Shown here: piece after piece, positions 8,233 through 17,292 of the stretch
How positions within the stretch are numbered: position 1 is the stretch's first letter
Layout: each line of letters begins with the position of its first letter
From: Methanococcoides methylutens
GTDB taxonomy: Archaea; Halobacteriota; Methanosarcinia; Methanosarcinales; Methanosarcinaceae
DNA: 64,000 bases
Assembly (NCBI RefSeq): GCF_000765475.1
Contig: NZ_JRHO01000013.1
Span: forward strand, 124,001 to 188,000
Reading direction: 5' to 3'
Program-made: the position numbers and the translations under genes
The notes under the pieces: model-generated
Databases searched by the model: none
What the model was told of the DNA's origin: nothing
Seen by the model: the letters and a program-made list of their open reading frames with translations, nothing else

Positions 8233-9048
8233 TCATTGTCTGTATTTCTTGAGATCCCAGCGAGAAACTACTTGTTTAGATCTTTTATAGAAATACTGGA
8301 ATCTCTCATGCGTAAAAATATCAACTTTGCCTTTTGAACCAGAAGCCCATATCCAGTAGGGATTGTTATCTCCCTCTTTTTCCCTAAAACGACCGAGGAA
8401 AATGGTGGTATGTGGTGAGCTACCGGTTATTATGCACATGTCCCCAGGCTTTAATTCACTGCAAGGATCTGCCATATCAGAAGGTTTGACAGATGTCTTT
8501 ATCTGTTTTGTATATGGATACTTCCCTTCTACTTTTCCAAGGTTAAGAGCTGTTGTGTCCGGGATCAATGTACTGTTATGGTAGATCTCTTCAAGTGCAT
8601 CTCTCATCGATTCGATTGCGAGGGCAGAACAATCGATCGCATTTTCTTTTGTCCACACTTCCCATCCTTTTTCAAAACCCTTATTGTAGATTATATGGAG
8701 CAGATCATCAATTCTGGTGCGTTTTCCCTGTGCACCCATTATAAATTCCATTCCTTTGTAAGTTAACAAACGTTTTAGATATGCATCAATTATCATTGAA
8801 TTGATAAGGTCCCTGTCAGTCGAATGATAAGAACAGATAGGTACAAAATAACCGCTTTCATCTCTAACTAAAAAATATCTACCTTTTGAAGGACAGACTG
8901 GATGATTTGTAAGATATTCTGGGACTAATTTATCAGTTGATATCCAATTTGTGGCTATGTTATCCGTCACCCCATCGATCTCAGCCATTACCAAAGCTGT
9001 CTCTATAGAACGTTTATTTGCAGAACAAAATTTATTTGGAAGGCCCAT
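8233..9048 (-). CDS. Pseudopilin-like N-domain joined to NlpC/P60-like cysteine peptidase
   Basis: A 271-residue protein with two parts. Residues 1-80 match the globular part of type II pseudopilin/ComGC-like proteins: CSANKRSIETALVMAE, LVPEYLTNHPVCPSKGRYFLV, then PICSYHS (Cys8, Cys52, Cys72, His75). The usual N-terminal pilin helix is absent. Residues 110-225 resemble an NlpC/P60 or CHAP-type hydrolase: a nucleophile-like Cys140 in NAIDCSALA and His213 in ITGSSPHTTIFLGR after a PGD turn. No signal peptide is visible, so it is presumably cytoplasmic. A 55-residue protein follows in the operon. The peptidase call rests on two motifs only; an amidase or transglutaminase-like role is equally possible. 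Confidence 0.55.
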   Translation of the reverse strand: MGLPNKFCSANKRSIETALVMAEIDGVTDNIATNWISTDKLVPEYLTNHPVCPSKGRYFLVRDESGYFVPICSYHSTDRDLINSMIIDAYLKRLLTYKGMEFIMGAQGKRTRIDDLLHIIYNKGFEKGWEVWTKENAIDCSALAIESMRDALEEIYHNSTLIPDTTALNLGKVEGKYPYTKQIKTSVKPSDMADPCSELKPGDMCIITGSSPHTTIFLGRFREKEGDNNPYWIWASGSKGKVDIFTHERFQYFYKRSKQVVSRWDLKKYRQ

Positions 9049-9181
9049 TTTTCTAAACTTCCTTCATTAAAGTTAATTTTATAAATCGAAACAAATATGC
9101 TATATCTTTTAATTGTAAGTATATTATAAGTGTAGCAATAAAAATATTTTCGTCGAGTTATGTTATTTACGTTGATAGAAT

Positions 9182-9343
9182 GATAATTCTGATCTTTTGA
9201 GGACGAAGATTATTGACATGTCTTATAGTGAATGGAAAAAGATGGGTTTCTCTAAGGGTACGTTGCATTACATGAAGCAGAATGCTATGAGTGATAAATT
9301 GTTTACTCTCAATACTCAAGTTAAGAAGAGGTTGGATCAATAG
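9182..9343 (+). pseudogene. Possible decayed 3' end of cas1
   Basis: A 53-codon open stretch without a start reads DLLRTKIIDMSYSEWKKMGF then SKGTLHYMKQNAMSDKLFTL and VKKRLDQ. This resembles, from memory, the C-terminal helical end of archaeal CRISPR integrase Cas1. Upstream it meets TGA and TAG in frame, and it ends at TAG 9341-9343, after which ENL follows where Cas1 proteins usually have a Trp-Glu pair. No catalytic Cas1 core, cas2 or CRISPR repeat is present in the window. If the assignment is right, this is the scar of a lost CRISPR locus at the edge of the restriction island. Confidence 0.45.
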
Positions 9344-9450
9344 GAAAACTTGTCGCAAACAGTTAATTTCATGGGTTTTTGTCGCTTTTCTGTGGAATTT
9401 GGCGACAATTCCAAAAGACAAATGCTATAGGCAAATTAACATGAATTAAT

Positions 9451-9475
9451 TATTTATATCAAAATTTATATTATA
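9451..9475 (+). promoter_or_regulatory. TATA region of the hsdRMS operon
   Basis: Two TATA-like elements (TATTTATAT and TTTATATTATA) lie 60-80 nt before the hsdR start. A short inverted repeat AGTAA/TTACT follows near 9484-9500 and could be a repressor site. Confidence 0.4.
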
Positions 9476-9532
9476 AGTTACAAAGTAATATCTGTTACTT
9501 ATTATCCTGATATTATTATTGGAAGCTGGAAA

Positions 9533-11821
9533 ATGGATGAAATTGACAAAAACGACCTGAGTGAACGAGATATTTGTACTAAGTTCATCACTCCGGCTAT
9601 CGATAAAGCAGGATGGAACCTTCATACACAGGTACGTGAAGAAGTTCCACTCACCAACGGGCGCATAATTGTCAGTGGTCAGACAGTGTCCCGTGGCAAG
9701 AACAAGCGTGCTGATTACATTCTATATCATAAACCCAATATTCCAATTGCTGTTGTTGAAGCAAAGAAGAACAAGTTTGAGGTTGGAGAAGGCATGCAGC
9801 AGGCCCTTGGCTATGCTGATATGGTCGATGTTCCTTTTGCTTTCAGTTCCAATGGAGATGCTTTTCTTTTCCATGACCGTTCAGGAAACTCCGATAAGAT
9901 CGAACAGGAACTTTCTCTTGAACAATTCCCATCACCTGAGGAACTATGGGAATCCTACTGCAGGTGGAAAGGAATTGATGATGCTGACAATAAATTGGTT
10001 GAACAGGATTTCCATAATGATTTTACAGGCAAAACGCCACGCTATTATCAGCTAAATGCGATTAACCGAACAATTGATGCCATCTCGAAGGGTCAGGACC
10101 GCATTTTGTTAGTTATGGCAACCGGAACTGGCAAGACATATACAGCTTTTCAGATCATCTGGAGATTGTGGAAATCCAGAGCAAAAAAACGAATTCTTTT
10201 CCTTGCGGACAGGAATATTCTGATAAATCAGGCTAAGACCAAGGATTTCAAACCGTTTGGTTCTGCAATGACAAGAATCGAGAAAAGGCAGGTTGATAAA
10301 TCCTATGAGATCTATCTTTCATTGTATCAGGCTGTAACCGGCAGTGAAGAAGAGAAGAACATCTACAAGCAATTCTCAAGGGATTTCTTTGATCTTGTTG
10401 TTGTGGATGAATGTCACCGTGGAAGTGCTGATGAGAATTCTGCCTGGCGAGATATTCTGGAATACTTTGATTCGGCTACACAGATCGGAATGACAGCTAC
10501 TCCAAAGGAAACGGAGACTGTATCCAATATTCACTATTTCGGTGAGCCGATCTATACCTATTCGCTTAAGCAGGGAATTGAAGATGGCTTCCTTGCTCCT
10601 TACAAGGTCATTCGTATCGATCTTGACAAGGACATTCAGGGATGGAGACCTCAAAAAGGGAAGCGGGACAAATATGGCAGAGAAATAATTGACCGTATCT
10701 ATAATCAACAGGATTTCGACCGCTAGATCGTTCTCGACAAGAGGACTGAAGTGGTCGCTAAAAAGGTTACCGAGCTTCTCAAAGCAACTGACAGATTTGG
10801 TAAGACGATAGTCTTCTGTGAAAATATCGATCATGCTGAAAGGATGCGACAGGCTATTGTAAATGAAAATCCGGATCTTGCACAGGACAGTAAGTATGTG
10901 ATGAGAATTACCGGGGATGAAAAGGAAGGAAAGGCTGAGCTGGACAATTTCATTATTCCCGAAAACCGTTATCCTGTGATTGCTACTACTTCCAAACTTC
11001 TTACCACCGGGGTAGATGTTCAGACGTGCAAATTGATCGTTCTTGATAAGCAGATCAAGTCCATGACCGAGTTCAAGCAGATAATCGGGCGTGGAACTCG
11101 TATCAATGAAGACTATGACAAGTTCTACTTTACGATAATGGATTTCAGGAAGGCAACTGAGCTATTCGCTGACCCTGATTTTGACGGTGAACCGGTTGAG
11201 GTTTACAAAGGATCAGGAACTAAACCACTTCGCCCAAACATGCCAACCCAGAAGATCAAGCCCTATAAGGTAGATGACGTGGGCGTTTCCGTCATTGCGG
11301 AGAGAGTACAGTACTACGGTTCTGACGGGAAGCTGGTAACGGAATCCATCAAGGATTACACTAAAAATACTATGCTTAAGGAGTTCTCATCCCTTGACCT
11401 ATTCTTAAAGCACTGGTCTGATACCGGAAAGAAGACCGCAATACTTGAGGAGCTTGAGGACAAAGGCCTGTTGCTGGATGCACTTGCAGAGGAGGTCGGC
11501 AGAAATTATGACCCATTCGACATGATATGCCATGTGGTGTTCGACCAGCCGCCATTGAGCCGCAAGCAGAGGGCGAACAACGTTCGCAGGACAGGCTATT
11601 TTGAGAAATACGAAGAGAAGGCACGTGCTGTTCTTGATGCTCTGCTGGACAAGTATGCAGATGAAGGTATAAGGAACCTTGAGGATCTCGATGTTCTTAG
11701 AGTGAAGCCGCTGAGTGATATCGGAACACCTATTGAGATCATCAAGCTTTTCGGCAACAAGAACAATTTCCTTGAAGCTGTGGCTGAAATGGAAACACAA
11801 TTATACCTTGCTGATGCTTAA
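9533..11821 (+). CDS. hsdR: Type I restriction enzyme R subunit with in-frame UAG (possible Pyl)
   Basis: The motor/nuclease subunit of a type I restriction-modification system: 762 residues if the TAG at 10724-10726 (position 398) is translated. Residues 55-80 form the HSDR_N nuclease core (RADYILY, AVVEAKK). Walker A is ATGTGKT at 196-202, DECH at 292-295 and TATP at 321-324. After the UAG the frame continues with [20 protein letters not shown], motor domain 2 ([34 protein letters not shown]) and the C-terminal domain up to TAA. The UAG falls inside a conserved stretch (QQDFDR-UAG-IVLDKRT). A truncated product would lack half the motor. The 365 downstream codons show no other damage and only a weak GTG restart at 10751, so readthrough is more likely than decay. 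Confidence 0.88.
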
Positions 11822-11852
11822 TCTCTGAGAAGAGCAGGAAGAGGGAAAAACG

Positions 11853-13301
11853 ATGTCAATTAGCACTACTATCAAGACTATACAGGATATTATGCGAAAG
11901 GACGCTGGTGTGGATGGGGATGCACAGCGTATTAGTCAGCTTGTATGGATGCTTTTCCTGAAGATATACGATGACAGGGAAGAAGAATATGAGGCGATGG
12001 AAGACAACTATGTGTCCCCTCTCCCTGAGCGTTTGAGGTGGAGGAACTGGGCAAAGAATGCAGAAGGTATAACCGGTGAAGAACTGCTGGATTTCGTGAA
12101 CAACGATCTTTTCAAGACCCTGAAAGACCTTTCGTTTACTGAGAACTCAGATCCACGTGGCTTTGTGGTGCGTGATGTTTTCGAAGATTCCTACAACTAT
12201 ATGAAAAACGGCACCCTGATCCGTCAGATGGCTAACAAGATCAATGATATCGATTTTAACGCTTCCAATGATCGCCACCTTTTCGGAGATGTGTATGAGA
12301 AGATCCTGAAAGACCTCCAGAGTGCAGGAAATGCCGGCGAGTTCTACACTCCGAGGGCCGTTACCGAGTTCATGGTGCAGATGGTAAACCCGAAAATAGG
12401 AGAAAAGCTGCTGGACCCTGCCTGTGGTACCGGCGGTTTCCTGACATCTTCGATTGAGCACCTGCGCGAGAAAGTAAATACCGTTGAGGATGAAGAAGCT
12501 CTGCAAAACTCCATTCACGGCGTTGAAAAGAAGCCACTCCCGCACCTGCTCTGCATTACCAATATGCTGTTGCACGGCATCGAGAACCCCGCACAGATCC
12601 AGAGGGATAACTCCCTCGCAAGACCCCTGAGGGACTACAAATCATCCGACAAAGTGGACGTTATCATAACCAATCCTCCCTTCGGAGGTACTGAAGAAGA
12701 CGGAATTGAAACCGGATTCCCAACTAACTATCAGACAAGAGAAACTGCCGACCTTTTCCTCGTCCTTATCACCCACCTGCTAAGGGACAACGGACGCGGT
12801 GCGATAGTCCTCCCTGACGGAACATTGTTCGGAGAAGGCGTCAAAACCCGTATAAAAGAGAAGCTGCTCAAGGAGTGCAACCTCCACACCATTGTGCGCC
12901 TTCCAAACGGCGTGTTCAGCCCCTACACAGGCATCAAGACCAACCTCCTGTTCTTCACCAAAGGAGAGCCTACAAAAGAGATCTGGTACTACGAACACCC
13001 CTACCCAGATGGCTACAAGTCCTACTCCAAGACCAAACCCATGCGAATCCAGGAGTTCGAACCCGAAAAGGCCTGGTGGAACAACCGCGAGGAAACCGAA
13101 CTTGCCTGGAAGGTCACCATAGACGAGATCAAGGCAAACAACTACAACCTCGACATCAAGAACCCCCACGAAGAAGCCATAGACCACGGCGACCCAGAAG
13201 AGCTCCTAGAGGACTACAAAGCCCTCCTATCCGAGATCTCCGAAACCCGCAACGCTCTGAAAGCAGAACTCATGGCAGCCCTCGAAGGTAAGAACGCATG
13301 A
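11853..13301 (+). CDS. hsdM: Type I DNA methyltransferase M subunit
   Basis: The N6-adenine methyltransferase subunit of the type I system, 482 residues. An N-terminal helical HsdM_N domain (residues 1-130) precedes the catalytic domain, with the S-adenosylmethionine motif DPACGTGG at 188-195 and catalytic NPPF at 274-277; the GEFYTPRAV signature is just before motif I. It needs HsdS for sequence specificity and protects host DNA from HsdR. The start ATG lies 31 nt after hsdR behind a purine-rich GAAGAGGG. The stop overlaps the hsdS start (ATGA), indicating translational coupling. Confidence 0.95.
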   Translation: MSISTTIKTIQDIMRKDAGVDGDAQRISQLVWMLFLKIYDDREEEYEAMEDNYVSPLPERLRWRNWAKNAEGITGEELLDFVNNDLFKTLKDLSFTENSDPRGFVVRDVFEDSYNYMKNGTLIRQMANKINDIDFNASNDRHLFGDVYEKILKDLQSAGNAGEFYTPRAVTEFMVQMVNPKIGEKLLDPACGTGGFLTSSIEHLREKVNTVEDEEALQNSIHGVEKKPLPHLLCITNMLLHGIENPAQIQRDNSLARPLRDYKSSDKVDVIITNPPFGGTEEDGIETGFPTNYQTRETADLFLVLITHLLRDNGRGAIVLPDGTLFGEGVKTRIKEKLLKECNLHTIVRLPNGVFSPYTGIKTNLLFFTKGEPTKEIWYYEHPYPDGYKSYSKTKPMRIQEFEPEKAWWNNREETELAWKVTIDEIKANNYNLDIKNPHEEAIDHGDPEELLEDYKALLSEISETRNALKAELMAALEGKNA

Positions 13302-14986
13302 ACCCCGATATCTTCTTCGAGAACTTCGACCTCCTCGCAGAATCCCCAAATGGCATCCAGAAGCTCCGTGAGATGATCCTGCAAATGGCTGTGCAGGGCA
13401 AGCTTGTAGAGCAGGATCCTGATTATGAGCCGGCAGAGGTATTGTTGGAGAGGATTATGGTTGAGAAGGAGAGGTTGGTGAAGGAAGGTAAGATTAGGAA
13501 ATCTAAAGCTTTACCGCCAATTGAAGAGGATGAAATATCTTATTATCTCCCTGATAATTGGAAATGGGTTCGGTTGGGAGAAATTATAGAACTTATTTCA
13601 GGGCAAGATCGTACTCCTTCTGAATATAACGGAGAGGGTATCGGTATACCGTATATTACAGGTGCAAGCAATATTCAACAAAACGATTTAATTATCAATA
13701 GATGGATAGCAAAATCGAATACTATCGCCATAAAAGATGATCTTTTAATTACTTGTAAAGGCACTGTGGGTACCACTATAATTTTGGAAAATGAGCAAGT
13801 TCATATTGCAAGACAGATCATGTCTGTGCGTTCCCATGGTTTGAATAACATAAAATACATCAAAGTATTCATTGATGGTTATGTTTCTTTTTTAGTATCT
13901 AGTGCTAAAAGTTTAATTCCTGGTATTTCGAGAAATGACATTTTAAACATTGTATTTCCACTACCACCTCTCGAAGAGCAAAAACGCATCGTAGCCAAAG
14001 TAGACCAGCTCATGGCACTATGCGACCAGCTCGAATCACTCCAGCAAAAGAAGAACGAAAGCCGCATCCAGTTAAATAATTCAGCACTTAACAAAATGCT
14101 CGATGCCGGCAGCCCTGAAGAATTCGCAGAACACTGGCAGCTTGTTTGTGAGAACTTCGATCTACTCTATGACGATCTGGATAATCTGGAGATGCTCAGG
14201 CAGGAAATATTGCAGCTTGCTGTGCAGGGTAAGCTTGTGGTGCAGGATGGCAGTGATGAGCCGGCAGGAGTGTTGTTGGAGAAGATTAAGGCTGAGAAAG
14301 AGAGGTTGGTGAAGGAATGTAAGATTAAGAAATCTAAGGCTTTACCAAAACTTAAGGAAGATGAAATTCCGTATGAGATTCCAAAAAGCTGGAAATGGAT
14401 CAGACTTGGAGATATGATTCAATCAATGACTAATGGAATCTACAAACCAGCTAAATATTACTCAGAAGATGGGATTGCATGTCTCAGAATGTATAATATC
14501 AACAGTGGAAAAATAAACCTTATAAATTTGAAAAGAATGCTGTTAGACAAAAGTGAACTTGAACAATATGGTCTTGAAAAAGGAGACTTACTTGTTAACC
14601 GAGTAAACAGTAGAGAATTGGTAGGTAAAGCTGGTGTTTTTGAAGATATTCAAGAGCCTTGTATTTTTGAAAGTAAGAATATAAGAGTGCGTTTGATGGA
14701 AAGAACCGCTTTGCAGCATTATGTCAATTTTTTGTTTCAAACATCTAATGTACGCAAAGTTTTTGAAGGAGATGCAAAGCAAACATGTGGACAAGCTTCA
14801 ATAAATCAACCTCAAATCGCAAACATTCCTTTGCCACTTCCGCCTATCGAAGAACAAAGACGAATAGTTTCTAAAGTAAATCAGCTAATAGAGTTATGTG
14901 ATCAGCTTGAAGCAAAGGTAAAGCAGACACAATCGGCTGGCGAGTTAATGGTGGAAGCAGTTGCAAGCAATCTTCTTGAAACTTAA
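13298..14986 (+). CDS. hsdS: Type I specificity subunit with two target-recognition domains
   Basis: The DNA-recognition subunit, 562 residues. Two half-subunits each have a conserved leader (about residues 20-80 and 300-350: LQ-AVQGKLV, EPA-VLLE, EKERLVKE, KSKALP), a variable target-recognition domain (residues 90-220 and 360-500) and a helical spacer (EEQKRIVAKVDQLMALCDQLE; EEQRRIVSKVNQLIELCDQLE). The two recognition domains differ from each other and are more AT-rich than the flanks, as expected for exchangeable cassettes. The ATG overlaps the hsdM stop and the TAA overlaps the stop of the convergent GHKL gene by 3 nt. The target sequence cannot be predicted. Confidence 0.95.
   Translation: MNPDIFFENFDLLAESPNGIQKLREMILQMAVQGKLVEQDPDYEPAEVLLERIMVEKERLVKEGKIRKSKALPPIEEDEISYYLPDNWKWVRLGEIIELISGQDRTPSEYNGEGIGIPYITGASNIQQNDLIINRWIAKSNTIAIKDDLLITCKGTVGTTIILENEQVHIARQIMSVRSHGLNNIKYIKVFIDGYVSFLVSSAKSLIPGISRNDILNIVFPLPPLEEQKRIVAKVDQLMALCDQLESLQQKKNESRIQLNNSALNKMLDAGSPEEFAEHWQLVCENFDLLYDDLDNLEMLRQEILQLAVQGKLVVQDGSDEPAGVLLEKIKAEKERLVKECKIKKSKALPKLKEDEIPYEIPKSWKWIRLGDMIQSMTNGIYKPAKYYSEDGIACLRMYNINSGKINLINLKRMLLDKSELEQYGLEKGDLLVNRVNSRELVGKAGVFEDIQEPCIFESKNIRVRLMERTALQHYVNFLFQTSNVRKVFEGDAKQTCGQASINQPQIANIPLPLPPIEEQRRIVSKVNQLIELCDQLEAKVKQTQSAGELMVEAVASNLLET
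13376..13516 (+). repeat. Intragenic hsdS repeat, copy 1
   Basis: About 140 nt beginning at the ATCCTGCAAATGGCTGTGCA segment are closely matched by 14206-14346. The pair frames the first recognition domain and offers homology for domain swapping. Confidence 0.65.
14206..14346 (+). repeat. Intragenic hsdS repeat, copy 2
   Basis: Second copy of the repeat at 13376-13516. Most differences are single substitutions, including the shared run GAGAGGTTGGTGAAGGAA. Confidence 0.65.
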
Positions 14987-17010
14987 TTAACCATAGCACT
15001 ATTTTTTGCCAATTCAACTGCTTCATCAGGTGACTCTAAGTTTTCAATCAACTTGCTCTTCTCTATTTCTAATCGATCTTGTAAAAATTGATGGCGCAAA
15101 TCACATTCATTTAATATATCACTCCACTTACGGACGTATATATTAAATTTATCTTGGCTGTGAACCAATCCACGTTCACCTTTTCCTTTATTATTTTCGA
15201 TTTCACCTTTTATGTATCCTAATGAATCGAACTTGTTTCCAATAAGAAGGAAATCCCAACTATATGTGTCTGCATTAAATCTATCAATAGCCATAATTGT
15301 TCGCATATATTTTTTTACTTGTGACAAGCAAGCTTCATTGAGCAATTTTTGAGGGTGCTTGAGTTCAATTATGAGGTTATGTATAGAATTATGATTTTTT
15401 TCTTGACGGCAAATGAATATATCGACCTGTTTGTATTTATCAGGATGGCTGATATGCACTTCACCGTCATAATCACGCAAGATTTTTAGATGATTCTTAA
15501 GAGCTTTTTCAAAATTGTCTTCTGCTGCAGCAACTAAACTGTACTTTTCTCCAAATATCCATGTATGATCTTCTACAATTTTTTGTAAATGATTTACTTC
15601 GTTTGCCTTTAATTCACGGTCGAATAGAATTTCTGATAAAATAGCTAAAATTTCAAACCGGTCTTTGACAAGATTCATAGTTTTTATTATTTTGGACATA
15701 TTAGTGATTTTTAAAATATTGCCCAATTCTTTTCTCTCATCAGAATCCAAGTTTACGATTTGATCCATGATTTCCAAAACATTCTCTCTTTCATCTGAGT
15801 TTAAGACCAAATTTAATAACCCTATTAACACTTGTTTCTGCTCTTTTTTGAGCTTGTGAAAAATAGATGGTTGTGTTGTGTATAGTTCTTGAATTACCTC
15901 TTCTAAATCTTCAACTTGAATTAATTCGAAATCATCTTTATTTTTTTTAGAAATAATGCCTTCTTCTTCAAATTCCGCAATTAGTTTTTGGGCATATTCT
16001 CTTAAAAAAGGTTTTCTTTTATTCCTAAGAAATCGATTTAATTCTTTCATTAGATACTTGAAGATATCATCGGAACGACAACCTCCAACCATATTTTTTT
16101 GTTTAGAATTTTCATTGGAATGGAAATTAAAATCTTCAAAATATTGGCTAGAAATATATAAGCTGTGATAAAAACGATCGCCTTTGTTATTTAAAGTGGT
16201 ATGTTCTTTATATATCTCTTTATTATTTTGATTAAGATAATAATACTTAGAGTATTCGTCTTCTAAAAAGTGCAACCATTGAACATATCTCACATTAAAT
16301 ATCTTATTAGAAGGTGTGTGTACTACTTTAAAATCCTCTTTATCCTTTATGAGGGAAGAATAATCAAGTTCTATACCATTTAATGATAATTTTACATTTG
16401 GTTTGTTTAATTCTAAGTACCAACAAAACTCTTTCTTGAGGTAATCTACCATTTCGGATTCCACAGATTTTGCTGAGTCTTTATTTTTTGTTTTTCTTTT
16501 AAGCCTTTTAAAATTGGTAAATTCAACAGTGGTACCTACTGAATCGTCTGTCACATTAGGAGTTGCTTCTAAGCCACTAAAGGATTCTAAGCGATTTGCT
16601 GATATGTCAATATTGTATTTTAAATTCAGAGCATTATCTTTGTAAGTTGTAGTCCATGTCGCATTATTTGCAAAAGTAAAAAAAGTAAATCGACCAATCC
16701 CGTTTTTTCCATGAAAAATTGAATTATGCTTGCTATTTTTATCCTCGCCAGCTTTTTCCGACACAAATATCGGCTGAAATTTAGATAACAGTTCATTGTG
16801 GTTAATTCCATAACCATTATCTTTGACGATTAGTTTTTTTAATATTCCACTTGAAGAAAAGTCATAAATTATATCGACTCTTGTTGCTTGTGCATCAAAA
16901 CCATTCCATATATATTGAGCAATTGATCTATAAAAACGATTTTCATTAAACTTTGAACGTTTTAAAGTTGAAATGATTCCAGGAGTCGTTATTTTTACTT
17001 CATTTGACAT
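14983..17010 (-). CDS. GHKL ATPase fused to PD-(D/E)XK (Shedu-like) nuclease, putative defence protein
   Basis: About 675 residues from ATG 17010 (an upstream GTG at 17019 would add three). The N-terminus is a GHKL/Hsp90-type ATPase: N-box SIAQYIWNGFDAQATRVDI, D-x-G-x-G in VKDNGYGI, and the lid GKNGIGRFTFFTF. A long helical middle follows. The C-terminus has a region like DUF4263/Shedu nucleases (VEDHTWIFGEKY) with PD-(D/E)XK residues D533 in QVDIFICRQ and E552-L-K554 in LIIELKHPQ (GTG numbering), then LSQVKKYM. GHKL ATPases of the MORC/MutL-related kind are known near restriction-modification genes. It lies tail-to-tail with hsdS on the opposite strand, with its own promoter, in AT-rich DNA, so it may be a separate defence gene. 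The immune role is inference. Confidence 0.7.
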   Translation of the reverse strand: MSNEVKITTPGIISTLKRSKFNENRFYRSIAQYIWNGFDAQATRVDIIYDFSSSGILKKLIVKDNGYGINHNELLSKFQPIFVSEKAGEDKNSKHNSIFHGKNGIGRFTFFTFANNATWTTTYKDNALNLKYNIDISANRLESFSGLEATPNVTDDSVGTTVEFTNFKRLKRKTKNKDSAKSVESEMVDYLKKEFCWYLELNKPNVKLSLNGIELDYSSLIKDKEDFKVVHTPSNKIFNVRYVQWLHFLEDEYSKYYYLNQNNKEIYKEHTTLNNKGDRFYHSLYISSQYFEDFNFHSNENSKQKNMVGGCRSDDIFKYLMKELNRFLRNKRKPFLREYAQKLIAEFEEEGIISKKNKDDFELIQVEDLEEVIQELYTTQPSIFHKLKKEQKQVLIGLLNLVLNSDERENVLEIMDQIVNLDSDERKELGNILKITNMSKIIKTMNLVKDRFEILAILSEILFDRELKANEVNHLQKIVEDHTWIFGEKYSLVAAAEDNFEKALKNHLKILRDYDGEVHISHPDKYKQVDIFICRQEKNHNSIHNLIIELKHPQKLLNEACLSQVKKYMRTIMAIDRFNADTYSWDFLLIGNKFDSLGYIKGEIENNKGKGERGLVHSQDKFNIYVRKWSDILNECDLRHQFLQDRLEIEKSKLIENLESPDEAVELAKNSAMVN

Positions 17011-17226
17011 TATTTGCACTTCATCATTTTGAATTAATTAAAAATAAACCAAAAATAGTACATTCAGTATCTATAAAATACTTTCGATTTCGTTATAATT
17101 TTAAACTTAGCTAATAAAACTACCTCACATTTCCACGCCCCCAAACCTCTCGCAAATCATTTAATGGTAAAATTTCTCATCAACCCATGACTTAATTGAG
17201 CATTTTCCTTTTCTTTTTCCCAATTA
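17011..17226. promoter_or_regulatory. Promoter region of the GHKL-nuclease gene
   Basis: A minus-strand TATA-like element (GTATTTTATAGATAC) lies at about 17074-17088. The rest of this divergent gap shows no gene. Confidence 0.4.
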
Positions 17227-17292
17227 GCTTTATATATTAGTTTCACGTTAAACCAATTAGTTTCTCATGAAACTAATTAAAACGGGAATAAT
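17227..17292 (+). promoter_or_regulatory. TATA box and palindromic operator of the marR-MATE operon
   Basis: A TATA box (CTTTATATATTA, around 17229-17240) is followed by two operator-like elements: an imperfect one, TTAGTTTCACGTTAAACC at 17237-17254, and a strong one whose 10-nt arms AATTAGTTTC and GAAACTAATT (17255-17264 and 17269-17278) are perfect complements around TCAT. The sites overlap the predicted transcript start, which fits repression by the MarR protein encoded next. Confidence 0.65.

Noticed and set aside
9167-9421. 84-codon minus-strand frame opposite the cas1-like remnant
   Set aside because: It has no family resemblance, and the plus strand reads a protein-like sequence over the same bases.
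11853-13301. Long alternative frames inside hsdM, such as 12780-13187 minus and 12875-13291 plus
   Set aside because: They are shadows of biased codon use in a conserved methyltransferase gene, with repetitive Pro/Arg or Val content.
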